From the NCBI RefSeq assembly GCF_003952365.1, contig NZ_CP034443.1:2411001-2475000 (forward strand): DNA of 64,000 nucleotides, written 5' to 3'. Below are positions 44,926-52,547 of this stretch, piece after piece. The stretch is from Mesorhizobium sp. M9A.F.Ca.ET.002.03.1.2. Its GTDB lineage: Bacteria; Pseudomonadota; Alphaproteobacteria; Rhizobiales; Rhizobiaceae. The position numbers and the translations under genes are program-made. Position 1 is the stretch's first letter. The number at the start of each line of letters is the position of its first letter. Under the pieces are notes generated by a model, which searched no databases, was not told the DNA's origin, and saw nothing but the letters and a program-made list of their open reading frames with translations.

Positions 44926-45234
44926 CTGTACGGCCGGGTGAAGACTTTGCAGGTGGCCCGGAAAGCGTTTGACCTGTAGCGAAGCAATTGTCGTCATTAC
45001 GCGCTCGACCCGGGCGCCCAGCTTGGCATAAGAGCTACGTGGCCTCAGGAAGCGTCGTCAATGCAGACCATGGACGAATTCCCAGCCGATGCCGAGATGC
45101 CGGTCGACCGTGCCTGTCGCCGTCCGGTGATGCGATGCCCCCGAGCGCATGAGTTCGCCCCGGATGCTCCCGGTCACGACGCACGGGTTCGGGTTCCAAG
45201 GCGCTCAGTTTGTTCGCGCCTAATCGGTGTAGGA

Positions 45235-45580
45235 CGCGGCAGAAATACGAGCGTGACGAAATCGGAAAGAATGATCCTGAAGCGGCGATTCGGTAGAGCC
45301 GGGTCAAACTATCCGACGAAATAAACGAGCACTGGATGGGCAGGAGAGCGTCGCGAACTGGAGGGCAAGAGCTCCCGGACGCAGCGTTAAGTTTGAATAC
45401 CTCCGCGGACATGGTCGCGAGCTCATCGCGCAAATAATCGAGCAGCCGAGCGCCGGCCGCACTCATGACCGGCTGGGCTCGGTTAATCTTGCATGCCGCG
45501 CCCATGAGGTTGCGCTCTGTCGGGAGTGCGTCGAGCACAACGAGGAGATGTAGTTCACGACCTTTGAAACGCGTGGTCAA
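45235..45580 (-). pseudogene. nodD: nodD remnant 3
   Basis: From 45580: [20 protein letters not shown], then INRAQPVMSAAGARLLDYLR and DELATM, clearly the NodD HTH region, with loss of frame and large deletions afterwards. Pieces down to about 45235 still match internal nodD sequence (GAAAGAATGATCCTGAAG). Divergent to nod box 4. Confidence 0.8.
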
Positions 45581-45582
45581 TT

Positions 45583-45630
45583 ATCCAAAGTGTGGATGCC
45601 TTTCATCGAAACAAACGATTTCATCAATGT
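45583..45630 (+). promoter_or_regulatory. nod box 4 (upstream of nodFE copy 2)
   Basis: Base-for-base the same core as nod box 1 over 48 bases (ATCCAAAGTGTGGATG, then ATCGAAACAAACGATTTCAT). Confidence 0.85.
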
Positions 45631-45731
45631 TCTGGAATCCTGCATGGGCAGAAGCACCTGACGGACACCGATGCCCCACTGCCTCATAGCGTGGCGAGCG
45701 TCTTAAGAAACCGCCCGAAAGGAGATTTTTC

Positions 45732-45870
45732 ATGCGCTCTACCGGGCAGTGGAGTGCTGGGAAAGGGAGTTGCAACTGACCGGCCATGTCAAACTGTCCG
45801 ACTTCTTCCGAGCCTATGGACAGACTGGGAGACGCGCACGGTGTAGCGGCTCACATCGTCATACTGCACC
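45732..45870 (+). pseudogene. nodA: Decayed nodA (leader of nodFE copy 2)
   Basis: Same remnant as at 30571-30785 but with a further deletion of about 80 bases in the middle (the sequence jumps from GACAGACTGGGA to GACGCGCACGGTG). Confirms that both nodFE units descend from one nodA-nodF-nodE arrangement already decaying. Confidence 0.75.
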
Positions 45871-46019
45871 TACGCCACACATCGGCCGGACCTGATCCGG
45901 CTTTATGAGCATTGGGCTTTGTCAGTCGCACAAGCGTGATGGCTTTCGCGACGCGGCGCGCCTCAGGAACTGAGCCGCGGGTCCGGGTCGAAACGCGGGA
46001 AAGAAAGACAGGAAACAGA

Positions 46020-46301
46020 ATGGCCGATCAATTCGCAACGGACGTCATTGCCCTGATCAAGAAACGCGCCGAGTCGGAGAGCGGTGAGGGAATGCCTGCG
46101 TCATTCGTCGGCGAGATAACAATCGCCACGGAACTGGACGCGCTCGGGTTCGATTCGCTGGGTTTGGCGGACGTCCTCTGGGATGTGGAACAGGCCTACG
46201 GCATCAAGATCGACATGAACACGGCCGATGCCTGGTCGAATCTCAAGAATGTCGGCGACGTCGTGGACGCCGTCCGCGGCTTGCTTGCGAAGGAGGCTTG
46301 A
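46020..46301 (+). CDS. nodF: NodF acyl carrier protein, copy 2
   Basis: 93 residues, phosphopantetheine Ser46 in GFDSLGLAD. Only residue 7 differs from copy 1 (Thr). Behind nod box 4 and directly followed by nodE copy 2. One NodF type could therefore serve both NodE enzymes. Confidence 0.92.
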   Translation: MADQFATDVIALIKKRAESESGEGMPASFVGEITIATELDALGFDSLGLADVLWDVEQAYGIKIDMNTADAWSNLKNVGDVVDAVRGLLAKEA

Positions 46302-47510
46302 ATGGACAGGCGCGTCGTTATCACCGGAGTGGGCGGCCTGTGCGGACTGGGCACTGACGCCGCCTCTATGTGGAAAGAGATCCGCGAAGGCCGCTCCGCC
46401 ATCGGCCCGCTCGCCAATTCCGAGCTTCATGACCTGGAGGGCATGACCGGCGCTGAGATCAAGGCGCTGCCCGAGCACGACATCGATCGCAAGCAGCTCG
46501 TCTCCATGGCCCGCTTCAGCTTGCTCGCCGTGCTTGCGGCGCGCGAAGCCATGCGGCAGGCCGGACTTTCCTGCGACGAAGGGAATGCCCATCGCTTCGG
46601 CGCTACAGTGGGCGTCGGCGGCTTGGGCTGGGATGTAATGGAGGAAACTTACCGGGCCCTCCTTTTGGACGGCGCGAGGCGAGTTGGCATCCTCGCTGTA
46701 CCCAAAACGATGCCAAGCGCCGCCGCCGGCCAGGTGAGCTTGCGCCTCGGCTTGCGCGGGCCGGTGTTCGGGGTGAACTCCGCATGTGCCTCGGCCAACC
46801 ATGCGATCGCCTCGGCGGTGGATCAGATCAAGCTGGGCCGGGCCGACGTAATGGTTTCCGGGGGCAGCGACGCACCCTTCGCATGGGGCGTGCTGAAAGC
46901 ATGGGAAGCAATGCGCGTGCTTTCACCCGATACCTGCCGGCCCTTCTCCGCCGATAGGAAGGGCCTGGTGCTGGGCGAGGGTGCGGGCATGGCCGTGCTG
47001 GAAAGCTACGAGCATGCCACGAGGCGTGGTGCCACAATTCTTGCCGAGATCGCCGGCGTCGGCCTTTCCGCCGATGCCTTCCACATCGCCGCGCCATCTG
47101 TCGAGGGGCCAGCGTCGGCGATGCGCGCCTGCCTTGCCGATGCCGGGCTGAATGCCGAGGACGTCGACTACCTCAACGCGCACGGCACCGGTACCAAGAG
47201 CAATGATCAGACTGAAACGGCGGCGATCAAGCGTGTGTTTGGAAATCACGCTTATTCGATGTCCATCTCTTCCACCAAGTCCACGCACGCGCATTGCCTC
47301 GGCGCAGCGAGCGCGCTTGAAATGATCGCCTGCGTGATGGCAATCCAAGAGGACGTCGTGCCGCCGACCGCCAACTATCGCGAGCCAGACCCCGCTTGCG
47401 ATCTCGACGTCACGCCCAATGTGCCGCGCGAGCGCAAGGTGCGCGTCGCCATGAGCAACGCCTTCGCCATGGGCGGCACGAACGCAGTTCTGGCATTCAG
47501 GCAGGTGTAG
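46302..47510 (+). CDS. nodE: NodE beta-ketoacyl-ACP synthase, copy 2
   Basis: 402 residues, all catalytic residues as in copy 1 (Cys162, [17 protein letters not shown]). Block 107-148 reads [20 protein letters not shown] onward and differs from copy 1 at 24 positions without any length change; residue 159 is Asn here and Thr in copy 1. Flanking DNA is nearly identical to copy 1. Intact and predicted to make an acyl chain that may differ from that of copy 1. Confidence 0.95.
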   Translation: MDRRVVITGVGGLCGLGTDAASMWKEIREGRSAIGPLANSELHDLEGMTGAEIKALPEHDIDRKQLVSMARFSLLAVLAAREAMRQAGLSCDEGNAHRFGATVGVGGLGWDVMEETYRALLLDGARRVGILAVPKTMPSAAAGQVSLRLGLRGPVFGVNSACASANHAIASAVDQIKLGRADVMVSGGSDAPFAWGVLKAWEAMRVLSPDTCRPFSADRKGLVLGEGAGMAVLESYEHATRRGATILAEIAGVGLSADAFHIAAPSVEGPASAMRACLADAGLNAEDVDYLNAHGTGTKSNDQTETAAIKRVFGNHAYSMSISSTKSTHAHCLGAASALEMIACVMAIQEDVVPPTANYREPDPACDLDVTPNVPRERKVRVAMSNAFAMGGTNAVLAFRQV

Positions 47511-47580
47511 AAGCCATGCAAGACGCCTCATTTGAGGTCACCTGTCGTATCTAGCTGCTTGAGGGGCGGGGCATTGTGAT

Positions 47581-47705
47581 ACAGGGGGAGCTGTGTGGCC
47601 CCTCTTTCTCGGCCTCGACGATGTGGAAGGAGCCTGTGCCGCGAAACGGGCCGACGCCCCCCAGGCCCAGAACTTGGGCGAAACCAACTCCCACCAAAGG
47701 ACAGC
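47581..47705 (+). repeat. Repeat shared with 32665-32790
   Basis: Second copy of the 125-base repeat that closes the duplicated nodFE block. Here it follows nodE by about 70 bases; in copy 1 about 100 bases of nodD remnant plus other sequence lie between. Confidence 0.65.
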
Positions 47706-47904
47706 CGGTTTAGTAGCCGAACAATGAAGCCTCGCTCGACGAGCCGCCGCCTCTACTGTCAGCGGCATCACGCGGTTGAAGCGAACAGCGCAGCGGCTAC
47801 TGTTCCGCACAACTCGGATGGCAATTGGGACAAGTCCGCACATGTCGTCACGTACGCTGAACGCCGCAGGTACAGCCAAATTGGGGGCGGGGCGTTTCTG
47901 CCGT

Positions 47905-47924
47905 TTTGATAGAATTCTATCAAA
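47905..47924. promoter_or_regulatory. Perfect 20-bp palindrome upstream of nifA
   Basis: TTTGATAGAATTCTATCAAA with no spacer, about 350 bases before the nifA start. Its right half (TTCTATCA) is also present upstream of the TIM-barrel gene at about 41907-41914. Operator-like; candidate site for FixV. Confidence 0.6.
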
Positions 47925-47934
47925 CTGACAATTT

Positions 47935-47954
47935 TCCTTGCACAAATGCAAGGA
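47935..47954. promoter_or_regulatory. Second palindrome upstream of nifA (shared with the TIM-barrel gene)
   Basis: TCCTTGCA-CAAA-TGCAAGGA, 8-bp arms with a 4-base centre, preceded by ATTTTCC and followed by AGCTCGATTGAC as at 41926-41960. Confidence 0.6.
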
Positions 47955-48261
47955 GAGCTCGATTGACCCCTCCCTCTCTTGCGTCAACGATGGGTTTGCA
48001 GGCTGCGGTGCGGCAGAAGCCGGACAGAACGGCGACCGGTCGAGTAAAGGCCTGCGCAAACGGCATATTGCGAGCGCCCGCGCGGAGGAGAAGACGCTCG
48101 TCCTGGTGAAAGGCAACGATGCTCAGGCGCCATTGCCATTTGCCGAGGGCGTCCGCGCGCCGGAAATTTCGAAGCAACAAAGGTGAGATCGAGAATGATG
48201 ATGACGAAATACAACACAGCTCACCGTCCAGTGCAGTTCTACCGGCGGGTGGCGGAGTGGG

Positions 48262-49320
48262 ATGGGCTGCCAAATGGAACGTAAAAAGATCAGCAAGGAG
48301 ATGCTTGGCGATAGTCAGGCGCTGCGCAAGCTGCGTGAGCACCTTGTCAAGGTGGCCAAGGCGAAGACTACGGTCCTGTTGCGAGGTGAATCCGGAACCG
48401 GCAAGGAGCTGGTTGCCAAAGCCATTCACGAGCTCTCGCCTCGCGCCAAGCAGCCCTTCATCAAGGTCAATTGCGCGGCGCTCACCGAGACGCTTCTGGA
48501 ATCTGACTTGTTCGGTCATGAGAAGGGTGCCTTCACCGACGCGAGCAGTTTGCGCAAGGGGCGCTTTGAGGCTGCCGACAAAGGCACATTGTTTCTGGAC
48601 GAGATTGGCGAAATATCAGGTTCGTTCCAGGCTAAGCTGCTGCGTGTCCTGCAGGAGCAGGAGTTTGAGCGCGTCGGCAGCAACCACACCATTAAAGTTG
48701 ATGTTCGCGTGATTGCCGCAACGAACAGGGACTTGGAAACGGCAGTTCAACGCAAGGAGTTCCGGCAAGACCTCTATTATCGCATCAACGTCGTCACTTT
48801 ACGCGTGCCGGCATTGCGCGAAAGGCGAGGTGATATTCCGCTCTTGGCCGCTCAGTTTCTCAAGAATTTCAATACTGAGAATGATCACACGCTGACCTTC
48901 GCTCCCGAAGCGATTGAGGTGCTAATGAACTGCGAATTTCCAGGTAACATCCGAGAGCTCGAAAACTGCGTTCAACGGACGGCAGTTCTGGCGACGGGTC
49001 CATCAATCCTCAGAACTGACTTTGCCTGTTACGCGGATCAGTGCTTGGCCGCGGCGCTGTGGAAGAACGGACCGCCGACGTCAGAGAAGTCGACTACGAT
49101 CGAGCCTTCCGCCGCCTGTGCCGCCCCGCCCGTCGGCGACGGGCAAGCGCCGATAGGCCCTGCCACGACTCGTGGTAGGGTGCCCGATGCCGATACGGTC
49201 ATTGCTGCCATGGAAAAGTGTGGCTGGGTGCAGGCAAAGGCGGCGCGCCTGCTCGGTTTGACCCCGCGCCAGATCGGCTACGTGCTGAGAAAACGCGGTA
49301 TCGAGATCAAGCGTCTCTGA
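48262..49320 (+). CDS. nifA: NifA, lacking the N-terminal GAF domain
   Basis: 352 residues; activates sigma54 promoters of nif/fix genes. Contains only the AAA+ domain (Walker A GESGTGKE, Walker B GTLFLDEIGE), the O2-sensing Cys pairs (C-X11-C spanning NCEFPGNIRELENC and C-X4-C in FACYADQCL) and the C-terminal HTH (AAMEKCGWVQAKAARLLGLT). The sigma54-contact loop reads GAFTDA instead of the consensus GAFTGA. Stops in frame at 48193-48201 exclude an upstream extension, so roughly 150-200 N-terminal residues of usual NifA are absent. ATG 48262 or 48274 may be used. Confidence 0.9.
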   Translation: MGCQMERKKISKEMLGDSQALRKLREHLVKVAKAKTTVLLRGESGTGKELVAKAIHELSPRAKQPFIKVNCAALTETLLESDLFGHEKGAFTDASSLRKGRFEAADKGTLFLDEIGEISGSFQAKLLRVLQEQEFERVGSNHTIKVDVRVIAATNRDLETAVQRKEFRQDLYYRINVVTLRVPALRERRGDIPLLAAQFLKNFNTENDHTLTFAPEAIEVLMNCEFPGNIRELENCVQRTAVLATGPSILRTDFACYADQCLAAALWKNGPPTSEKSTTIEPSAACAAPPVGDGQAPIGPATTRGRVPDADTVIAAMEKCGWVQAKAARLLGLTPRQIGYVLRKRGIEIKRL

Positions 49321-49906
49321 AACAACCCGCCGAGCAAGAGCTGGAGCAGGTCAAGCATTGGTGCTCTGGCGCCGAGCCCATCGGCCAGGCTTACGAAGTG
49401 GGTGTGAACAGCGCTGCCAAGATTCCGGCCGTGTGCTTTCTACCACCAGTCGTACTGGGGCTCTGCGACTGACAAACTAAAAAGGAGTAATCCTATGGCT
49501 AGTAACTTCGCTCTACACCGCAAGGGCAAATCAATTCGACGTGCCTGAAATCCAGAAATAATCGATGTATCATTGGTGACACGCCAGCATGCGTAGAGGC
49601 GACGCACAGATGTCCGCTGGCGGGACCTGGTCGATACATAAGCTGATCGCTTACCGCTCGATATCGCGCCAATCTGAGATGGGCATGAAAGTGAGTTCGA
49701 CCGCTGGACAGTTGCCGACTTCGTCAGGTATTGGCCCCTGCGACCGGTTGATCTGCGATATTTCCAACTTCGCAGAAGTTGGTCGAGACGAAACTGTCGC
49801 CCCGGCTCGTGACCGCGCGCCCGGCAAGACCGAGTTACAAAGTTGCCGAGGCCAGTTTGATGTGCGTTCCTGCATCACTGCACGGGACACGACCTGACGG
49901 GAGACT
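49321..49906 (+). other. Region between nifA and nodL with a 17-codon frame
   Basis: No recognised gene. A 17-codon frame (MASNFALHRKGKSIRRA) at 49495-49548 sits behind a good ribosome site AAAAAGGAGTAA. A frame from 49321 to 49472 (EPIGQAYEVGVNSAAK) has no visible family. No nod box or sigma54 element was seen before nodL. Confidence 0.35.
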
Positions 49907-50473
49907 ATGATGCGTAGCCAAAAAGAAAAGATGCTCGCAGGCGAGTTTTACAATGCGGCGGATCCGGAGATCCAAGCTGACCTGTTGGCCACCGGGGCTT
50001 GGCTCAAGCGGTACAATGATACGCTGGGGCAGACCACGGGGCATTGGCATGAGCTTTTGTCCGAGCGGCTGGGAGAGGTTGGGCGCGGAACGGTCATCCG
50101 TCCGCCCTTTTTTTGCGACTACGGATTCAATATCCGCATTGGCGCCAATGCCTACATCAACTTCAACTGCGTTATTCTTGACGTGGTAGAGGTCAAAATC
50201 GGGCAAGGAACGGCAATTGGGCCTGCCGTGCAGATTTATACCGCCGATCATCCACATGATGCCGAGCAGCGGCAGGCCGGCCTGCAGGTCGGGCGTCCTG
50301 TTCGCATTGGCAGCCGTGTCTGGATCGGCGGTGGAGCAATCATTCTGCCTGGCGTCACGATTGGCGATAATGCGGTCGTAGGCGCTGGCAGCGTGGTCAC
50401 ACGAGATGTTCCCGCCGGGGCAAAGGTAGTGGGAATTCCTGCTCGCGTCGCCAACCCACATAAACAGGCATAA
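49907..50473 (+). CDS. nodL: NodL-type O-acetyltransferase
   Basis: 188 residues, left-handed beta-helix acetyltransferase (hexapeptide repeats such as IGANAYINFN and VRIGSRVWIGGGAIILPGVT), with the catalytic His in TADHPHDAEQR. NodL O-acetylates the non-reducing end of the Nod factor. The related maltose/galactoside acetyltransferases cannot be fully excluded, but the setting in a nod/nif region supports NodL. Start MMRSQKEKM behind GGGAG. Confidence 0.8.
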   Translation: MMRSQKEKMLAGEFYNAADPEIQADLLATGAWLKRYNDTLGQTTGHWHELLSERLGEVGRGTVIRPPFFCDYGFNIRIGANAYINFNCVILDVVEVKIGQGTAIGPAVQIYTADHPHDAEQRQAGLQVGRPVRIGSRVWIGGGAIILPGVTIGDNAVVGAGSVVTRDVPAGAKVVGIPARVANPHKQA

Positions 50474-50782
50474 TCAACCTCCTTGACCCTGGAGGTGCAT
50501 GCGAACTGTCGAAACTGTGCCAAATTTCTGCCGAAGCCATTGAGCGCTGCATATCTTGTCGCGGTTCGGCTCGGGCGCTTCAGTTCTTTTGCCACGGGTG
50601 TCACAAAATCATGTGCGTAATGCCGCCGCAACGTGCTCACGTCCCGCAGCAGCGGGCCCTTTGACATGGCCCAACGAATTCAGAGCCTTCGTTGTGCTGC
50701 CAGTAGCATTACTGCTCACGAATGTATTCCCAACTGAGTTTTCGCCCTTGGAGGCAAGCGACTCACCAGCAATCGCCGGCCA
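50474..50782. other. Gene-poor stretch between convergent nodL and the SIR2-like gene
   Basis: No recognisable gene, repeat or strong terminator. Short frames on both strands have no family resemblance. Confidence 0.4.
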
Positions 50783-51676
50783 TTAATCCTGGCTAGCATC
50801 GACCCCGACGAGGCGAGCCGCGGCGTTGCGGATCGGCATGTCGATGACCGTGATCGCGCCTTCGGCAAGGAAACGACGTTCGTTTCTGGTCAGCGTAGCC
50901 GAATCGATCACCGCAAAGTGTGGGCCAGTGGAGCGCTTCATCATCTGTCTGGCATATGTGCGCAGCATCTGATCGTTGAAGCGGCAGCCCACGAAGAAAA
51001 AACCCCGGTTGACGCGCCGTTGCTTCACCACGTCCGGGATCGGCGTCTGGATATCAATTTCGGTTAGGACTTCGACGTAATCGGAATCAGCCACGAGGAA
51101 GTTTGCGGCCGGCCTGACGCTGCCGTGCGGCGCATAGAGCACCGTCCTAGCCACTTGTTCGGCGTCGAGTTCTGTTCCTGACAAATCGTAAGTTCTCGTC
51201 CAGATGTTACCGATTCCGGTCGCGCGCGTCGTTCCTTGTATCTCGACAACGTCTGTTTGGCCGGCCTCTGCAAGGGCTGCTCGCATGGCGCCATCGTACC
51301 AGCTATCGATGATGACAGACAGTTGAAGGGTTGCGAGCCAGGCGTGAAGAACGGTCGGCTCGGCGGGGGCTGCGAATATCTCCGCCATCCACGCTTGAAG
51401 AGTCCGACGATGTCGGCGCTGCTCGATAAACTGCGCGACCGACCACATATTGGTGCGAATCCTGGAAGGGGCAGGCGCCCGCTTGTTGAGCGCCGCGGCG
51501 ACATCTTCAGGGGTGCAAGGTACAGGTGATTCCGGCGCGTTAAGCTGCAGAAGACCAGGACCGAGATAGGGGATCACTCGATCGGCCTTGAGAGCGCCCT
51601 TCAGCAGGTCAATCAGCTTTTTGGCAAAACTGCCCCGGACGACGACGAGATGGTCCCAGCTCAGCATCGTGTTCAT
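50783..51676 (-). CDS. SIR2-like domain protein in the nifB operon
   Basis: 297 residues with a SIR2-like fold: GxG-type start VIPYLGPGLLQLNAPES, NAD-pocket-like NIWTRTYDLSGTELDA, the conserved His in YAPHGSVRPAANF and the late GCRFNDQMLRTYARQMM segment. It lies 34 bases after fixU with its own ribosome site (GGAGAGG) and the same direction, so it ends the nifB-fdxN-nifZ-fixU transcript. SIR2-like proteins occur in some nif clusters but their role is not established; NAD hydrolysis, deacylation or a structural role are all possible. Confidence 0.75.
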   Translation of the reverse strand: MNTMLSWDHLVVVRGSFAKKLIDLLKGALKADRVIPYLGPGLLQLNAPESPVPCTPEDVAAALNKRAPAPSRIRTNMWSVAQFIEQRRHRRTLQAWMAEIFAAPAEPTVLHAWLATLQLSVIIDSWYDGAMRAALAEAGQTDVVEIQGTTRATGIGNIWTRTYDLSGTELDAEQVARTVLYAPHGSVRPAANFLVADSDYVEVLTEIDIQTPIPDVVKQRRVNRGFFFVGCRFNDQMLRTYARQMMKRSTGPHFAVIDSATLTRNERRFLAEGAITVIDMPIRNAAARLVGVDASQD

Positions 51677-51710
51677 ACGCGTTTCCTCTCCGCCACTGAA
51701 CCCACCGGCA

Positions 51711-51923
51711 TCAGGCCCCGTCGGAAATCTTCATCGCCTCGACGGTGATCGGCAAACGCGTATCGCGCGGAAGGTCGGGCAGCATGAGCCGCCAACCGTT
51801 CCTGAGCGTCACGGTCCCGCCCCATAAGTCTGCGTTCTCAATCTCGGTGATCGGCTCTTCGAGATCCTTCTTGGGGACATAAGCCGACAAGCCAGTAGCG
51901 GTCCTGCGAATCATTACTTTCAT
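51711..51923 (-). CDS. fixU: NifT/FixU protein
   Basis: 70 residues (MKVMIRRTATGLSAYVPKKD onwards), the NifT/FixU family. Needed for full symbiotic effectiveness in M. loti; biochemical role unknown. Start overlaps the nifZ stop (ATGA). Confidence 0.92.
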   Translation of the reverse strand: MKVMIRRTATGLSAYVPKKDLEEPITEIENADLWGGTVTLRNGWRLMLPDLPRDTRLPITVEAMKISDGA

Positions 51924-52249
51924 CCGGCTGTTCCTCCGTTGGAAATGCCTTCAGCTCCGCAGGGAACCTCGACTTTGTCGAGGCTAATGAGTTCGCGCGC
52001 TCGCATGCCGACGACCGTGCCACGATCGATCCATTCGACCGCATAGATGAAGAATTGCTGGAGAAAGGTTCCAATGTCGCGCACGTAGCCTTCGTCGCCC
52101 TTCCGCACGAGGTTTTCGCCGATCTCCTTGCCGGGATAGGTTCCGTCGTTTTTTATGTGGCGTGTCGCACGGACCCGCTCACCCTGCATGAACCGTGGCG
52201 GTCTGCCGATTTCGACCTCCTGTTCGCGTCTGGACCACATGCTGTCCAT
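51920..52249 (-). CDS. nifZ: NifZ protein
   Basis: 109 residues with the NifZ core (GERVRATRHIKNDGTYPGKE and GDEGYVRDIGTFLQQFFIYA). Assists P-cluster maturation of the MoFe protein. Start MDSMWSRREQEVEIG behind GAAAGGA. Coupled to fixU. 74 bases after fdxN. Confidence 0.92.
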   Translation of the reverse strand: MDSMWSRREQEVEIGRPPRFMQGERVRATRHIKNDGTYPGKEIGENLVRKGDEGYVRDIGTFLQQFFIYAVEWIDRGTVVGMRARELISLDKVEVPCGAEGISNGGTAG

Positions 52250-52323
52250 TCCTTTCTCGAGGCTTTTGGTGTGGTCGCGGTTTGCAGGCGTCCTCGTGCG
52301 GCGAACCCGACCTTCGGTAGGAA

Positions 52324-52518
52324 TCAAGCGGGAACGCAGGTTTTCGGTACCGGACAGACCGACACGCATTGCTGCGTATCGAAGGCCTCCTTGCATTCGG
52401 TGCACTTGTTTGGATCGATCACATAGGCGTCGCCCTTGAAATTGATCGCTTCCGAGGGACATTCGAACTCGCAGGCCCCGCATTGGGTACATTGGGATGC
52501 GATGATCTTGAAAGCCAT
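52324..52518 (-). CDS. fdxN: FdxN 2[4Fe-4S] ferredoxin
   Basis: 64 residues with two cluster motifs: [12 protein letters not shown] and [18 protein letters not shown] (longer insert typical of nif ferredoxins). Electron donor or cluster carrier for NifB/nitrogenase. 29 bases after nifB. Confidence 0.95.
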   Translation of the reverse strand: MAFKIIASQCTQCGACEFECPSEAINFKGDAYVIDPNKCTECKEAFDTQQCVSVCPVPKTCVPA

Positions 52519-52547
52519 TCTAACTCCTGGTTATCGGACGAGACGGC

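Noticed and set aside
49474..49906. Possible nod box or sigma54 promoter for nodL
   Set aside because: No convincing match to either consensus on the plus strand.
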